A stretch of DNA of 53,333 nt from Pseudomonas sp. GOM6. Lineage in GTDB: Bacteria; Pseudomonadota; Gammaproteobacteria; Pseudomonadales; Pseudomonadaceae. The stretch is from assembly GCF_029537485.1 (NCBI RefSeq), contig NZ_JARPUS010000022.1, positions 1-53,333 of the forward strand, read 5' to 3'. Positions 38,702 to 48,564 of the stretch are shown one piece after another (position 1 is the first letter of the stretch; each line of letters opens with the position of its first letter). A model generated the notes under the pieces. It had not been told where the DNA came from, did no database searches, and was given only the letters and a program-made list of their open reading frames with translations. A program made the translations under genes and the position numbers.

Positions 38702-39105
38702 TGCGGCACGCTGATCACGCACACCCGTTCATTGCGGATGGCGTTGTAGAAGCAGTTGGGGCGACCGGTGTGGCAGGCCGCGCCCTGTTGCTCGACCAGT
38801 AGCAGCACGGCGTCGCCGTCGCAGTCCAGGCGGGCCTCGACCAGCCGTTGGCGGTGGCCGCTGGTTTCGCCCTTGCGCCATAGCTGCTGGCGCGAGCGCG
38901 ACCAGTAGCAGACCTGGCCGCTGGCAAGGGTTTCCTCCAATGCCGCGCGGTTCATCCAGGCCAGCATCAGCACCTCGCCTGATCCGTGCTGCTGGGCGAT
39001 GGCGGCGATCAGGCCGTCGGCATTCCAGGGGATGGCCGCCAGCACCTCGGCCAGCGGGCGGCTGTCGCCCAGCCCGGCCTGCTCCAGTTGCAGCCACAGG
39101 TTCAT
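38698..39105 (-). CDS. hisI: Phosphoribosyl-AMP cyclohydrolase (HisI) paralogue
   Basis: A 135-residue HisI that opens the ring of phosphoribosyl-AMP in histidine synthesis. Recognised by VLMLAWMN, YWSRSRQQLWRKGETSGH and the zinc-binding cysteines in LDCDGDA, ACHTG and NCFYN, all present. It is fused to no HisE domain. The ATG overlaps the stop of the binding-protein gene. A hisI in a zinc island suggests a backup enzyme under zinc limitation; it retains the zinc cysteines, so any advantage would be in affinity or dosage. Confidence 0.93.
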   Translation of the reverse strand: MNLWLQLEQAGLGDSRPLAEVLAAIPWNADGLIAAIAQQHGSGEVLMLAWMNRAALEETLASGQVCYWSRSRQQLWRKGETSGHRQRLVEARLDCDGDAVLLLVEQQGAACHTGRPNCFYNAIRNERVCVISVPQ

Positions 39106-39974
39106 GGTTTGAGCGCGGCCAACAGGGTGTCGAGGTTGTGCTGGAACATGCCCAGGTAGGTGCTGGGCGGCCCCTCGCTGGCCAGGGCATCGGAATACAG
39201 GGTGCCGCCGACGCGGGCGCCGGCTTCCTCGGCGATCTGCTCGATCAGGCGCGGATCCTGAATGTTGTCGACGAATACGGCGCGCGCGCCTTCCGTGCGC
39301 AGCTGGCGGATCAGTGCAGCCACTTCGGCGGCCGAAGGCTCGTCGGTGGTGGACAGACCGACCGGGGCGAGAAATTCGAGTTGCCAGGCCTGGCCCAGGT
39401 AGCCGAAGGCGTCATGGCTGGTGACCACCTTGCGCTGGCTGGCCGGCAGGGTGGCCGTGCGCTGGTTGGCTGTCTTCAGCAGGGTGTGCAGCTTGGTCAG
39501 GTAGGCGTCGCGGTTGCTGGCATAGGTCTTGGCGTTTGCCGGGTCCACCTCGCTGAGCGCCTTGGCGATGTTGCGCACGTACAGCTCGGCGTTGCTCAGG
39601 CTCTGCCAGGCGTGCGGGTCGGAGACAGTCTCGCCGTCTTCTTGCACCTGCAGCGGCACTACGCCCTGACTGGCGTTGATGCGTTTGCCGCGTGCCTCGC
39701 TGCTGGCCAGCAGGCGCTCCAGCCAGGGTTCGAAGCCTAGGCCGTTGGCGACGACCAGGTCGGCTTCGAGCAGGCTGCGTACATGGTCTGGGCTGGGTTC
39801 GAAGTGGTGGGCGTCCTCTTCCGGGCCGACCAGGTTGGTCAGGACGATGTGCTCGCCGCCGATCTCTTGGGTGAGGTCGGCGAGGATGCTGAAGCTGGTG
39901 ACCACCCGTGGCTTGTCCGCGGCAGGCAGTGACAGTGGCAAAAGCAGGGCGAGAGCGGCGAGCAGGACGCGCAT
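39102..39974 (-). CDS. Zinc-type ABC transporter substrate-binding protein (ZnuA family)
   Basis: A 290-residue cluster A-I binding protein with a signal peptide cut near LPAADK. Metal-ligand motifs: DAHHFEPSP, DPHAW, TSHDAFGYL and a C-terminal acidic YSDAL. There is no His-rich loop, unlike classical ZnuA, which is closer to AztC- or MntC-like proteins, so zinc is favoured by context (Zur box, zinc-sparing genes) rather than by the loop. It is followed by hisI with a four-base overlap and preceded by the permease gene after 13 bases. Confidence 0.9.
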   Translation of the reverse strand: MRVLLAALALLLPLSLPAADKPRVVTSFSILADLTQEIGGEHIVLTNLVGPEEDAHHFEPSPDHVRSLLEADLVVANGLGFEPWLERLLASSEARGKRINASQGVVPLQVQEDGETVSDPHAWQSLSNAELYVRNIAKALSEVDPANAKTYASNRDAYLTKLHTLLKTANQRTATLPASQRKVVTSHDAFGYLGQAWQLEFLAPVGLSTTDEPSAAEVAALIRQLRTEGARAVFVDNIQDPRLIEQIAEEAGARVGGTLYSDALASEGPPSTYLGMFQHNLDTLLAALKP

Positions 39975-39987
39975 GACGAGACTTTCC

Positions 39988-40848
39988 TCAGGTTGCAGTG
40001 GGCAGTGGGGCGGTACGCAGCAGGCCGTGAACCGGTCCGGCGATGACGGAAATCAGGTAGATGGCACCTGCCAGCAGCACGATGCAGGGCCCGCTAGGCA
40101 GGCTGGCGTAGAAGGACAACAACAGACCGAGCCAGACGCTGCTGGCGCCGATCAGTGCGGCCAGCGCCAGCAGCAGCGGCAGGCGGCGAGTCCAGAAGCG
40201 TGCGGCGGCTGCCGGCAGCATCATCAGGCCGACGACCATCAAGGCGCCGATGGCCTGGAAGCCGACCACCAGATTGAGTATCACCAGGCCGAGGAACAGG
40301 CCATGCACCAGCGGGCCGATGCGACTGCGGCCGCGCAGGAACAGCGGGTCTAGGCTGTCCAGGGTCAGCGTCCGGTAGATCGCCAGCAGCACCAGCAGGC
40401 TGAAGGTGGCGACGCCGAGCATGGCCTGCAGGGTGATGGCGTCAACGGCCAGCGCCGAGCCGAACAGCAGGTGCAACAGGTCCAGCTTGCGTCCGGCCAG
40501 GCCGAGCAGCAGCACGCCGCTGGCCAGCGAGATGGGATAGAGGGCAGCCAGGCTTGTGTCCTCCCGCAGCCCGGTGCGGCGCGACACCCAGGCGGCCAGG
40601 GCGGCCATGCCGAGGCCGGCGCCGAGGCCGCCCAGAGTCAGCGCCGGCAGGCTCAGGCCGAACAGCCAGAAGCCCAGTGCAGCGCCTGGCAGGATACCGT
40701 GGGCGATGGCGTCGCCGATCAGGCTCATGCGCCGTAGCATGAGAAATACCCCCAGCGGCGCGGCACTGCAGGCCAGTGCCATACCGCCGAACAGGGCCCG
40801 GCGCATGAAGGCAAATTCCACGAAGGGTTGCCACAGCGCTGCAAACAT
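39988..40848 (-). CDS. Zinc-type ABC transporter permease (ZnuB family)
   Basis: A 286-residue ABC-3 permease with about eight to nine membrane helices. The motif LMLRRMSLIGDAIAHGILPG is the standard opening, and GFQAIGALMVVGLMMLPAAAAR is the conserved coupling region. The ATG at 40848 shares one base with the ATPase stop (TGATG). With the neighbouring ATPase and binding protein it makes one complete metal importer. Confidence 0.92.
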   Translation of the reverse strand: MFAALWQPFVEFAFMRRALFGGMALACSAAPLGVFLMLRRMSLIGDAIAHGILPGAALGFWLFGLSLPALTLGGLGAGLGMAALAAWVSRRTGLREDTSLAALYPISLASGVLLLGLAGRKLDLLHLLFGSALAVDAITLQAMLGVATFSLLVLLAIYRTLTLDSLDPLFLRGRSRIGPLVHGLFLGLVILNLVVGFQAIGALMVVGLMMLPAAAARFWTRRLPLLLALAALIGASSVWLGLLLSFYASLPSGPCIVLLAGAIYLISVIAGPVHGLLRTAPLPTAT

Positions 40849-41513
40849 CAGGCGACCCGCTCCAGGGATTTCCCCATCAACTGGGCAAGGGGGGCGAGGA
40901 TGCAACCCTGCGGCGAGACCAGCAGGGCATTGTCCAGACGGCTGCTGAGGTGGCCGATGGCATGGCTGACCACCAGCAAGGTGCGGCCCTCGCTTTGCCA
41001 CTGCCTGGCGCGCTCCCAGAACAGCGCTTGCGAGGCTTGATCCAGCGCCGCCTCCGGCTCGTCCAGCAGCAGTACGGCGGCATCGGTCAGGTCCAGGCGG
41101 GCCAGCAGGGCGCGCTGTAGCTGTCCGCCGGACAGCGCCTCCAGCGGCAGACGTTGCAGCGCGCAGAGTTGCCAGCGGCGCAGAGCCTGATCCAGGCGTT
41201 CCTGGCGCTGGCGGTGGTTGCCGGTGCTATGCCACAGCCCAGTACCCACCAGTTCGCGCAGGTTGATCGGAAACTGTCGGTCGAACGCCTGTTGCTGTTG
41301 CAGAAAACCGATGCCGCCCTGACGTGGCGCATCGACTCGCACCAGGCCTGCCAGTGGGGCCTGCAGGCCTGCGATAACTTTAAGCAGGCTGCTTTTGCCG
41401 CAGCCGTTAAGGCCGATGATGCCGGTCAGGCTGCCGGCCGCCAGGTGCAGATCCAGCGGCGGCGTCAGTGGCCGTCCGGGCGCTCCCCATTGCAGGCCCT
41501 GGCAGTCGATCAT
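40848..41513 (-). CDS. Zinc-type ABC transporter ATPase (ZnuC family)
   Basis: A 221-residue ABC ATPase: Walker A GLNGCGKSS, signature LSGGQLQRALLAR, Walker B VLLLDEPEAALD and switch His in VVSHAIG. The ATG at 41513 overlaps the folE2 stop by four bases (ATGA). It is somewhat shorter than ZnuC and lacks the zinc-linked C-terminal extension. Confidence 0.92.
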   Translation of the reverse strand: MIDCQGLQWGAPGRPLTPPLDLHLAAGSLTGIIGLNGCGKSSLLKVIAGLQAPLAGLVRVDAPRQGGIGFLQQQQAFDRQFPINLRELVGTGLWHSTGNHRQRQERLDQALRRWQLCALQRLPLEALSGGQLQRALLARLDLTDAAVLLLDEPEAALDQASQALFWERARQWQSEGRTLLVVSHAIGHLSSRLDNALLVSPQGCILAPLAQLMGKSLERVA

Positions 41514-42406
41514 GACGGCCGCCTCCAGCTGGCGCGGGCCACCGCATCGTGGGCGTGCAGGCTCTCGGCATGCACCACTTCCAGGCTGAAACCGAGCAGG
41601 CCGCCGTGCTCGCGCAGGCACTGGTGCAGGCGCCGCGCGGCGTCTTCGCAGAACATCAGGTTCTGTCCGTTGGCCAGGGCAAAGGCCTGCTCGTCGGCAC
41701 GTTTGACCGCGGTTTGCAGGGCAGTGCTGAGGGCTGCCTCGGCGCTGTCCAGCAGCTGGCGAACGGGCAGGCTCTGCTGGTCAGGATCTAGGCGTAGCTG
41801 CAGACGGGCTTCGCTGCGCTGGCTGTGCGGGGTGGCGAGAATGCCGCTGGGGCTGCCGATCCACGCGAGGATGTCGGCATGATCGAGCTTTTTATCAGCA
41901 AAGTCCGCCACGAACTGTTGCTGGATCAGCTGCCGGGCCAATGCCGCCGAGCACGGGCAGGTGGAGGAATAGCCGAGGGTCAGCTGCAGTTCCACGTGAA
42001 ACCCCAGGTCATCCAGGTGGGTATTCAAGGCCAGCGGATAACCCTTCCAGCCGGCCAGTGGGCTGACCAGCGCCGGACGCTTGAGCAGCAGCTCGCCACG
42101 CAGGTTGAGGTGGGCCTGGCGCGACAGCCCCTCATGACTCTGCAGAAACTGGGTCAATACCGCCTGGATGGCGGGTAGAGACAGCTCGCGCTGCTCCAGA
42201 GCCTCCAGGGCCAGGTACAGGCGCGACATATGAATGCCGCGTGCGCTGGGGTCGTCCAGGCTGACGCCGGCGTCCACCCGACAGTCCAGCGGCTTGCCAT
42301 CGAGCAGCACGGGCAAGGCGATCTGCTGCATGCCCACGAAGTCCAGACTGGGCTGGGCTTGTGTGTTGGCCTGTGCGGCGATATCGGGGAGTGTCAGGGC
42401 AGTCAT
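41510..42406 (-). CDS. folE2: GTP cyclohydrolase IB (FolE2)
   Basis: A 298-residue FolE2, which makes dihydroneopterin triphosphate from GTP without the strict zinc need of FolE. Motifs: GIHMSRLY, GYSSTCPCSAALARQ with metal-ligand Cys150, HSQRSEA and MFCEDAAR. Replacement of FolE by FolE2 is a classic Zur response. It is the first gene of the leftward run, and its start is 33 bases from the Zur box. Confidence 0.95.
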   Translation of the reverse strand: MTALTLPDIAAQANTQAQPSLDFVGMQQIALPVLLDGKPLDCRVDAGVSLDDPSARGIHMSRLYLALEALEQRELSLPAIQAVLTQFLQSHEGLSRQAHLNLRGELLLKRPALVSPLAGWKGYPLALNTHLDDLGFHVELQLTLGYSSTCPCSAALARQLIQQQFVADFADKKLDHADILAWIGSPSGILATPHSQRSEARLQLRLDPDQQSLPVRQLLDSAEAALSTALQTAVKRADEQAFALANGQNLMFCEDAARRLHQCLREHGGLLGFSLEVVHAESLHAHDAVARASWRRPS

Positions 42407-42438
42407 CGGATTTCCAGGGCACGTTGTGAGTCTTTAAT

Positions 42439-42453
42439 GTTATGTTATAACAA
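42439..42453. promoter_or_regulatory. Zur box between folE2 and dksA2
   Basis: The sequence GTTATGTTATAACAA differs from the gammaproteobacterial Zur consensus GTTATRTTATAACAT only at the last base. It sits in the 78-base divergent gap, so zinc-loaded Zur could repress both directions at once. Confidence 0.88.
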
Positions 42454-42484
42454 AAAATAGAAACAACCCTGACGAGACCGCCCT

Positions 42485-42902
42485 GTGATCAGCGAAGCCG
42501 ACCTGCTTGCCATGCCTGCCGACACCTACATGAACGAGGTGCAGCAGGCGCTCTTCCGTCAGCGCCTGCTGGAGCAACGTGCCGAGTTGCAGCAGCGCAT
42601 CGACGAGGAGTTCGGCCAGCTGCGCGAGCAGCAGCCGGCCAGCGATCCGGCCGACCTGGGCAGCGCCGAGGAACAGCGCCAGTGGCAGCTGCGCCTGCTG
42701 GAGCGCGAGAAGAAGCTGCTGGACAAGATCGACGAAGCGCTGGAGCGCCTGGCCCGCGGCGAGTACGGCTGGTGCAGCGAGACCGGCGAGCCGATCGGCC
42801 TGCGCCGCCTGCTGCTGCGGCCCACCGCCAACCTGTGCATCGAGGCCAAGGAGCGTCAGGAACAACGTGAGCGACATGTCCGTGATATGCGAGGAAACCC
42901 CA

Positions 42903-42910
<8 letters not shown>
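42485..42910 (+). CDS. dksA2: Zinc-independent DksA paralogue DksA2
   Basis: A 141-residue DksA-family protein that binds RNA polymerase's secondary channel and works with ppGpp. The coiled coil with the acidic tip DPADLGSAEE (54-63) is kept. The zinc finger is degenerate: Cys97-x-x-Thr100 and Cys118-x-x-Ala121 instead of four cysteines, the hallmark of DksA2. Start is GTG at 42485, 32 bases after the Zur box. It overlaps the downstream COG0523 gene by eight bases. Confidence 0.96.
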
Positions 42911-44107
<1,197 letters not shown>

Positions 44108-44108
<1 letters not shown>

Positions 44109-44749
44109 TGCAGGCCCTGCAGTTGCGCCCGGCGCCACGCCAGGTGCTGGGTGAGCATCATGAGGTGCTGGGCAAGGCGTTGCTCGACGGGGTCAACCTG
44201 GCCGTGTGGCAACGCCGTCTGCCGCCGCAGGTGGAAGACTTCAGTCGCCTGCTGCTGGCCCAGCCGCAGGAAGTGGCGGAGACCCTGCACATCGAGGTGG
44301 GCGAGGACGAGTCACTGCGCATGCCGGCGCTGCTTCCCGCGCTGGCCGATTTTCACGGGCACGCGGCCTTTGTCGCCGATGTCCGCTGGCTGGTCGAAGC
44401 CTTTGCCTGTCTGCTCGACGCGCGCCGCGTCGGCCTACGCCTGCGCAGCCTGAGCCAGCCGATGTGCCCGCGTTTTCATGTCGACCATGTGCCGCTGCGC
44501 CTGATCAGCACCTACGCCGGGGTGGCCAGCGAGTGGCTGGAAGAAGGGGGTATGGATCGGCGGCGCCTCGGCGAGGCCCAGGCCGAGCCGCGCGATGGTG
44601 AACGTATCCAGCGCCTGGATGCTGGCTGGGTGGCGCTGGCCAAGGGCGAGAAGTGGGCGGGTAACGAAGGCGCCGGGCTGATTCACCGCTCGCCGACACC
44701 GCCGCCCGGCGAGCGCCGCCTGCTGCTGACCCTGGACTGGCTGGCCTAG
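44108..44749 (+). CDS. DUF1826 protein of the Zur operon
   Basis: A 213-residue protein with the DUF1826 core: CPRFHVDHVPLRLISTYAG followed by SEWLEE, and LLKG-like ALAKGEKW near the C-terminus. The conserved Cys and two His in CPRFHVDH could bind metal. The ATG shares one base with the upstream stop (TGATG). DUF1826 genes recur next to COG0523 zinc GTPases, so it may be a client or partner; its biochemistry is unknown. Confidence 0.85.
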
Positions 44750-44770
44750 CAGACCGTTGCAAGCTACCCG

Positions 44771-45127
44771 CTAGCGCGCCATCCACACGCCCTTGCTCTG
44801 CTGTTCGCAGGCGGGCTTGAGGTAGCGGGCATCGCTGGCCACGCCGTAGTAGAAAATGTCCTGCTGATAGGGCGTGCCTTGCACCTTGGCGTTACGGCAT
44901 TCACCGAAGGCGCCGCTTGGGCATTGGGCGACAAAGCTGACGTCGACCTTCTGCCCCTTGAGTTGCGGGGCGCAAAAACCCTCGCGGAACAGGTTGGCGG
45001 GTATGCTGCGATTCTGCTGGCACAGCTTAACGTCCAGTTGCTGGCCGGCGCTGTGGATCACGCAGGCTTCGGCCCAGGCCTGGCCGCTCAGGCCTGCCAG
45101 CAGCCACAGGGCAACGATCGCACGCAT
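44771..45127 (-). CDS. Small six-cysteine periplasmic protein
   Basis: A 118-residue exported protein with signal peptide ending near QAWA. The mature part has six cysteines (VIHSAG region, LCQQN, FCAPQ, QCPSG, ECRNA, PACEQ), suggesting disulfides. The ATG at 45127 is chosen over a GTG one codon earlier because GAGGAG stands seven bases away. It is divergent from the second COG0523 gene and convergent with DUF1826. Family not recognised. Confidence 0.7.
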   Translation of the reverse strand: MRAIVALWLLAGLSGQAWAEACVIHSAGQQLDVKLCQQNRSIPANLFREGFCAPQLKGQKVDVSFVAQCPSGAFGECRNAKVQGTPYQQDIFYYGVASDARYLKPACEQQSKGVWMAR

Positions 45128-45198
45128 CACGTATCTCCTCGGAACAAAGCGGCGACTCTAGCCTTTTCCACCCATCGTTAAAACCGCACCATAGCGCC

Positions 45199-46224
45199 AT
45201 GCTTACCCAGATCCCTACCCATCTGATCGGCGGCCCGCTGGGCGCCGGCAAGACCAGCCTGATCCGCCACCTGCTGGCGCACAAGCCGGCGCACGAGCGC
45301 TGGGCAGTGCTGGTCAACGAGTTCGGCCAGATCGGCCTGGACGCTGCGCTGCTGGCGACCCATGAGGACGGTATCGGCATCGCCGAGATTCCCGGTGGCT
45401 GCCTGTGCTGCGTAGCCGGCGCGCCGTTTCAGGTCGGCCTAACCCGCCTGCTGCGCAGGGAGCGGCCGGATCGCCTGCTGATCGAGCCCTCGGGCCTGGG
45501 CCATCCGCTGGAGCTGCTGCGCCAGTTGGGCGAGGCACCCTGGGCCGGTGTGCTGGATCTGCAGCCGCTGGTACTGGTGCTGGATGCACCGGCGCTGGCG
45601 GCCGGCAAGCCCCTGCCACCCAGTCAGCAGACGGCGTTGCAAGCTGCAGCATTGCTGGTGCTGAACAAGGCTGATGGCCTGGATGACGCGGCGCGCCAGC
45701 GAGTACGTGAGCGTTTGCCGCAGCGGGCGCTGCACTGGACCTGCCAGGGTGCGCTGGACTTCGCCGAGCTGCCACGCAGTGCAGGACATGACGGCGCGGC
45801 GGCGCCCCTGCCGCCGACTCCCGCCCAGGGTGCGCCGCTGGTGCAGATCTGGCGCGACCCCGGCGAGCCGATCTGCCAGGTACAGGATCAGGCTGAAGGC
45901 TGGAGCATCGGCTGGCGTTTCCATCCCAGCCAGCAGTTCGACCTGCAGCAGGTCCAGGCGTGGCTGGCGACCGTGCCGTGGCGCCGCGCCAAGCTGGTGC
46001 TGCACGGCGAGGCGGGTTGGCGCTCGGCCAACGCACTGGACGGGGCGCCACTGCAGTGGCGCGCCAGCGAGTGGCGCAAGGATTCGCGACTGGAGCTGAT
46101 TTGTGCGGCGCCGCAGGACAACACGGTCTTGGCCGCCGGCCTGCAGGCGTGCCGGGTCAGATCAGCCAGCGCTCGGCCAGCAGACCCAACAGCAGCATCG
46201 CAAAGGCAAACGCCGAAACCTTGA
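45199..46224 (+). CDS. Second COG0523 GTPase
   Basis: A 341-residue G3E GTPase distinct from the first: Walker A GGPLGAGKTS (11-20), metal motif GGCLCC (66-71), EPSGLGHP and NKAD. The C-terminal part is shorter, and the last 25 residues (RSASARPADPTAASQ) look non-conserved. Its 3' end overlaps the convergent neighbour by 68 bases. In P. aeruginosa a similar short COG0523 lies near dksA2, so it is counted in the zinc island, although no Zur box is visible in its 71-base upstream gap. Confidence 0.88.
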   Translation: MLTQIPTHLIGGPLGAGKTSLIRHLLAHKPAHERWAVLVNEFGQIGLDAALLATHEDGIGIAEIPGGCLCCVAGAPFQVGLTRLLRRERPDRLLIEPSGLGHPLELLRQLGEAPWAGVLDLQPLVLVLDAPALAAGKPLPPSQQTALQAAALLVLNKADGLDDAARQRVRERLPQRALHWTCQGALDFAELPRSAGHDGAAAPLPPTPAQGAPLVQIWRDPGEPICQVQDQAEGWSIGWRFHPSQQFDLQQVQAWLATVPWRRAKLVLHGEAGWRSANALDGAPLQWRASEWRKDSRLELICAAPQDNTVLAAGLQACRVRSASARPADPTAASQRQTPKP

Positions 46225-46516
46225 GCGCCAGCGGCGACACCAGGGCAGCATGCAGGGTCTGCACCGGTTCCTCGCGCAGCGCCAGCAACTGCGCCCGATG
46301 GGGTGGCGGCAGGAAGATGGGGAAGACCGGGTCGCGGTAGAGCAGGGTGCGCATGGCGGCCATGTCCAGCGCTTCCACGCCCTGCATGACATAGCGCGGT
46401 CGCCCGTCGTCCAGGCTGCCCTGCTCGGTGACCAGGGTCTGCAGACCTCTGGCCAGGAACAGCGCGTGCAGCTGGTCGAGAAAGTCCCGATCGGGTGAGT
46501 CCAGCAGATAGAACAT
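46157..46516 (-). CDS. Small C-tail-anchored protein of unknown function
   Basis: A 119-residue protein whose first 90 residues look soluble (MFYLLDSPDRDFLDQLHALF) and whose last 25 form a single membrane helix (ALKVSAFAFAMLLLGLLAERWLI). The N-terminal part could be a DUF2007-like small domain, but I am not sure. Its ribosome-binding site AAGGAGG lies inside a strong hairpin (46518-46538). It overlaps the convergent COG0523 gene at the 3' end. Confidence 0.7.
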   Translation of the reverse strand: MFYLLDSPDRDFLDQLHALFLARGLQTLVTEQGSLDDGRPRYVMQGVEALDMAAMRTLLYRDPVFPIFLPPPHRAQLLALREEPVQTLHAALVSPLALKVSAFAFAMLLLGLLAERWLI

Positions 46517-46517
46517 G

Positions 46518-46538
46518 GGCGCCTCCTTGCGAGGCGCC
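46518..46538 (-). promoter_or_regulatory. Hairpin covering the Shine-Dalgarno of the tail-anchored protein
   Basis: GGCGCCTC-GCAAG-GAGGCGCC forms a perfect 8-bp stem. The AAGGAGG ribosome-binding site spans the loop and 3' arm, one base from the ATG, so folding would block translation. Confidence 0.6.
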
Positions 46539-46700
46539 GATCCTCCCTGTTCAAGGCGCTTCCGGCAAGCGCAGCGGTTCGTGCCCCATGGCCCTGGGTT
46601 ATCGGGGCCGCTTATCGCCGCGCATTCGCCGACGTTGCCCGCCTGACTAGCCGCAGGCGCATCGTTACACTAGCCGCTGATTTTGGTGGCGGCTCATTCC

Positions 46701-47582
46701 ATGCACTTGATTCCCTGGTCCCATCCCTCTTCCGCCGGCTTCACGCTGACCGGCTGGCATAGCGCCCCTTCCGGCAAGCCGCTGCTGCACTTCCTGCATG
46801 GCAACGGCTTTTGCGGGCGTACCTACGAGCCGATGCTGGCGCTGTTGGCCGAGCATTTCGACCTGTGGCTGTGCGACGCCCAGGGCCATGGCGAAACCGA
46901 GCACGGTGGCCGCTTCCACGGCTGGAACCGCAGCGCCGAGCTGGCAATTGAGGCCTTCGAGGCAGGGCGTGGCCTGTTCGGCGAGGTGCCGCGCTATGCC
47001 CTCGGCCACAGTTTCGGCGGGGTGCTGACCAGCCTGATCCTGGCGCGCCACCCCGAGCTGTTCCTCCGCGCGGTCATGCTCGACCCGGTATTGTTCAGCA
47101 AGTCGATGATTGGCGTGATGGCGCTGTCCGAACTGCTCGGTCTGCATCGGCGCAACGTCATGGCGAAGAAGTCGGCGGCGCGCCGCCGTCACTGGCCGGA
47201 CCGGACCACGGCATTCTCGCTGCTGCAAGGCCGCGGCATCTTCCGTGGCTGGACCGATGCGGCGCTGCAGGCCTATGTCGATCATGCGCTGAAGGACGCC
47301 GAGGACGGTGGTGTCGAACTGAAGTGCCGGCCCAGCCGTGAGGTGGATATCTTCAGTTCCTTCCCCAAGCGCCTGTGGCCGTCACTGAGCAAAATCACCA
47401 CGCCGAGCCTGTTGCTCTATGGCAGCAAGACCTACCCCTTCGTTGGCCAGTCGGCGCGGCGCCTGACAGTGTTGAGCCCGAGCGTGGCTATCGCCGAGGT
47501 TGAGGGCGGGCACTGCTTCATGCAGGAACACCCAGCAGAGACTGCCGAGCGTGTACGGGCCTTCCTGCTGGCGCAGGACTGA
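46701..47582 (+). CDS. Alpha/beta-hydrolase
   Basis: A 293-residue serine hydrolase fold. Visible elements: oxyanion region FLHGNGFCG, DAQGHGETEH, nucleophile elbow GHSFGG, and the C-terminal catalytic His in VEGGHCFMQEHP. No signal peptide. The ATG at 46701 is preferred over a TTG 18 bases upstream. Substrate cannot be told from the sequence. The next gene starts one base after its stop, suggesting a two-gene operon. Confidence 0.88.
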   Translation: MHLIPWSHPSSAGFTLTGWHSAPSGKPLLHFLHGNGFCGRTYEPMLALLAEHFDLWLCDAQGHGETEHGGRFHGWNRSAELAIEAFEAGRGLFGEVPRYALGHSFGGVLTSLILARHPELFLRAVMLDPVLFSKSMIGVMALSELLGLHRRNVMAKKSAARRRHWPDRTTAFSLLQGRGIFRGWTDAALQAYVDHALKDAEDGGVELKCRPSREVDIFSSFPKRLWPSLSKITTPSLLLYGSKTYPFVGQSARRLTVLSPSVAIAEVEGGHCFMQEHPAETAERVRAFLLAQD

Positions 47583-47583
47583 C

Positions 47584-47937
47584 ATGCGCGCCAGTCGCGA
47601 GGATGTGTGGCTGGCGCTGTCCGACCTGTGGCTGGATGTGGCGCCGGATGCCGCCGGGCGCCAGCACATCGTCCGTGTATTGCGCGCCAGCGGCCTGCCA
47701 TTGGCCGAGCTGGAACGGATCTTCTACACCGAAGTGGCGCCGGTGGTCTGGCTCAATGGCTGGAGCGTGGCCGGCGTATGGACTGGATTCGATCCTCAGT
47801 GGCTGGCCGAAGCCTGCCGGCGCAACCAGACGCGCGGGCGCTGGCACCGGGCCAAGTGTCGGCTGCTGCGTGGGCCGATGACCTCTATGTGTATCGAGGA
47901 ATGGCGATTGATCGCCGCCGAGCTGGCGCAGGGCTGA
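47584..47937 (+). CDS. Small conserved protein, possibly DUF7079-like
   Basis: A 117-residue protein with the pattern VWLALSDLWLDV, LAELERIFYTEVAPVVWLN and AGVWTGFDPQWL. I have seen this pattern in small uncharacterised proteins (DUF7079), but the assignment is from memory. No signal peptide or membrane segment. It starts at 47584, directly after the hydrolase stop. Confidence 0.65.
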   Translation: MRASREDVWLALSDLWLDVAPDAAGRQHIVRVLRASGLPLAELERIFYTEVAPVVWLNGWSVAGVWTGFDPQWLAEACRRNQTRGRWHRAKCRLLRGPMTSMCIEEWRLIAAELAQG

Positions 47938-47955
47938 GTGGCAGCGCAAGTCAGA

Positions 47956-48002
47956 TGTAGGTTGGGTCGGGCCGCGTAGGTTGAGCGCAGCGAAGCCCAA
48001 CA
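47956..48002. repeat. Dispersed intergenic repeat of the GTTGGGT/GCCCAAC type
   Basis: The segment has GTAGGTTGGG near its left end, a second GTAGGTTGAG inside and GCCCAAC at its right end, forming an imperfect inverted repeat. Similar short elements are scattered between genes in many Pseudomonas genomes. It lies between convergent genes. Confidence 0.5.
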
Positions 48003-48044
48003 GCAGGCTTGCCTGGATGCTCGCACCGCTCACAAAGTCCCCGG

Positions 48045-48449
48045 TCAGTCGGCGCGGCGCTGTTCGTCCGGTTTGGGGTGGGTACGGCGCCAGTCGTCCA
48101 GTTGGATCACCTTGCCGTCCGCCGGCTCCGGCGCGTGGAAGGGATGGGCGTCCAGGGTGATGAGGCCTGGGCGCTGGCCGAACATCTGCACGCTGCCGCA
48201 CAGGCGCTGCTCGCCGGTGACGGTGAATTCGAAGTCGTAGAGGCGCGCCAGGCGTCTGCGCCCCTGGTTATCGCGAACCAGAGCGAGGCGGCGGAAGGCG
48301 ACGTTGCCGTCGAGCAGTTCGACATCCAGGCGGGCGCAGTGCTGCTTGGCCAGCAGCAGGGCGCGCTCGCGAATGCCGTGGCCGCGCCACAGCCAGGCGC
48401 AGCAGGTGGCGAACAGCATCAGCAGCAGTACATCGAGCAGGTCGATCAT
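48045..48449 (-). CDS. DUF3301 protein
   Basis: A 134-residue protein with an N-terminal membrane helix (MIDLLDVLLLMLFATCCAWLW, shown here as the whole hydrophobic start) followed by the DUF3301 core RGHGIRERALLLAKQHC, LDVELLDGNVAF and RLYDFEFTVTG. The ATG at 48449 is preferred over the preceding GTG because GAGGA then has normal spacing. Function unknown; common as a single-copy gene in Pseudomonas. Confidence 0.85.
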   Translation of the reverse strand: MIDLLDVLLLMLFATCCAWLWRGHGIRERALLLAKQHCARLDVELLDGNVAFRRLALVRDNQGRRRLARLYDFEFTVTGEQRLCGSVQMFGQRPGLITLDAHPFHAPEPADGKVIQLDDWRRTHPKPDEQRRAD

Positions 48450-48564
48450 CACAAATCCTCGGCGTGTGTCAGAAGCTTAACCGATTCACCACAGCGCGCT
48501 TGAGCCGTTCGCCCAAGTTGGCTAGGGTCGCGGTCGGCATCTCTTCCGCGAAAAGGACTTTCCC

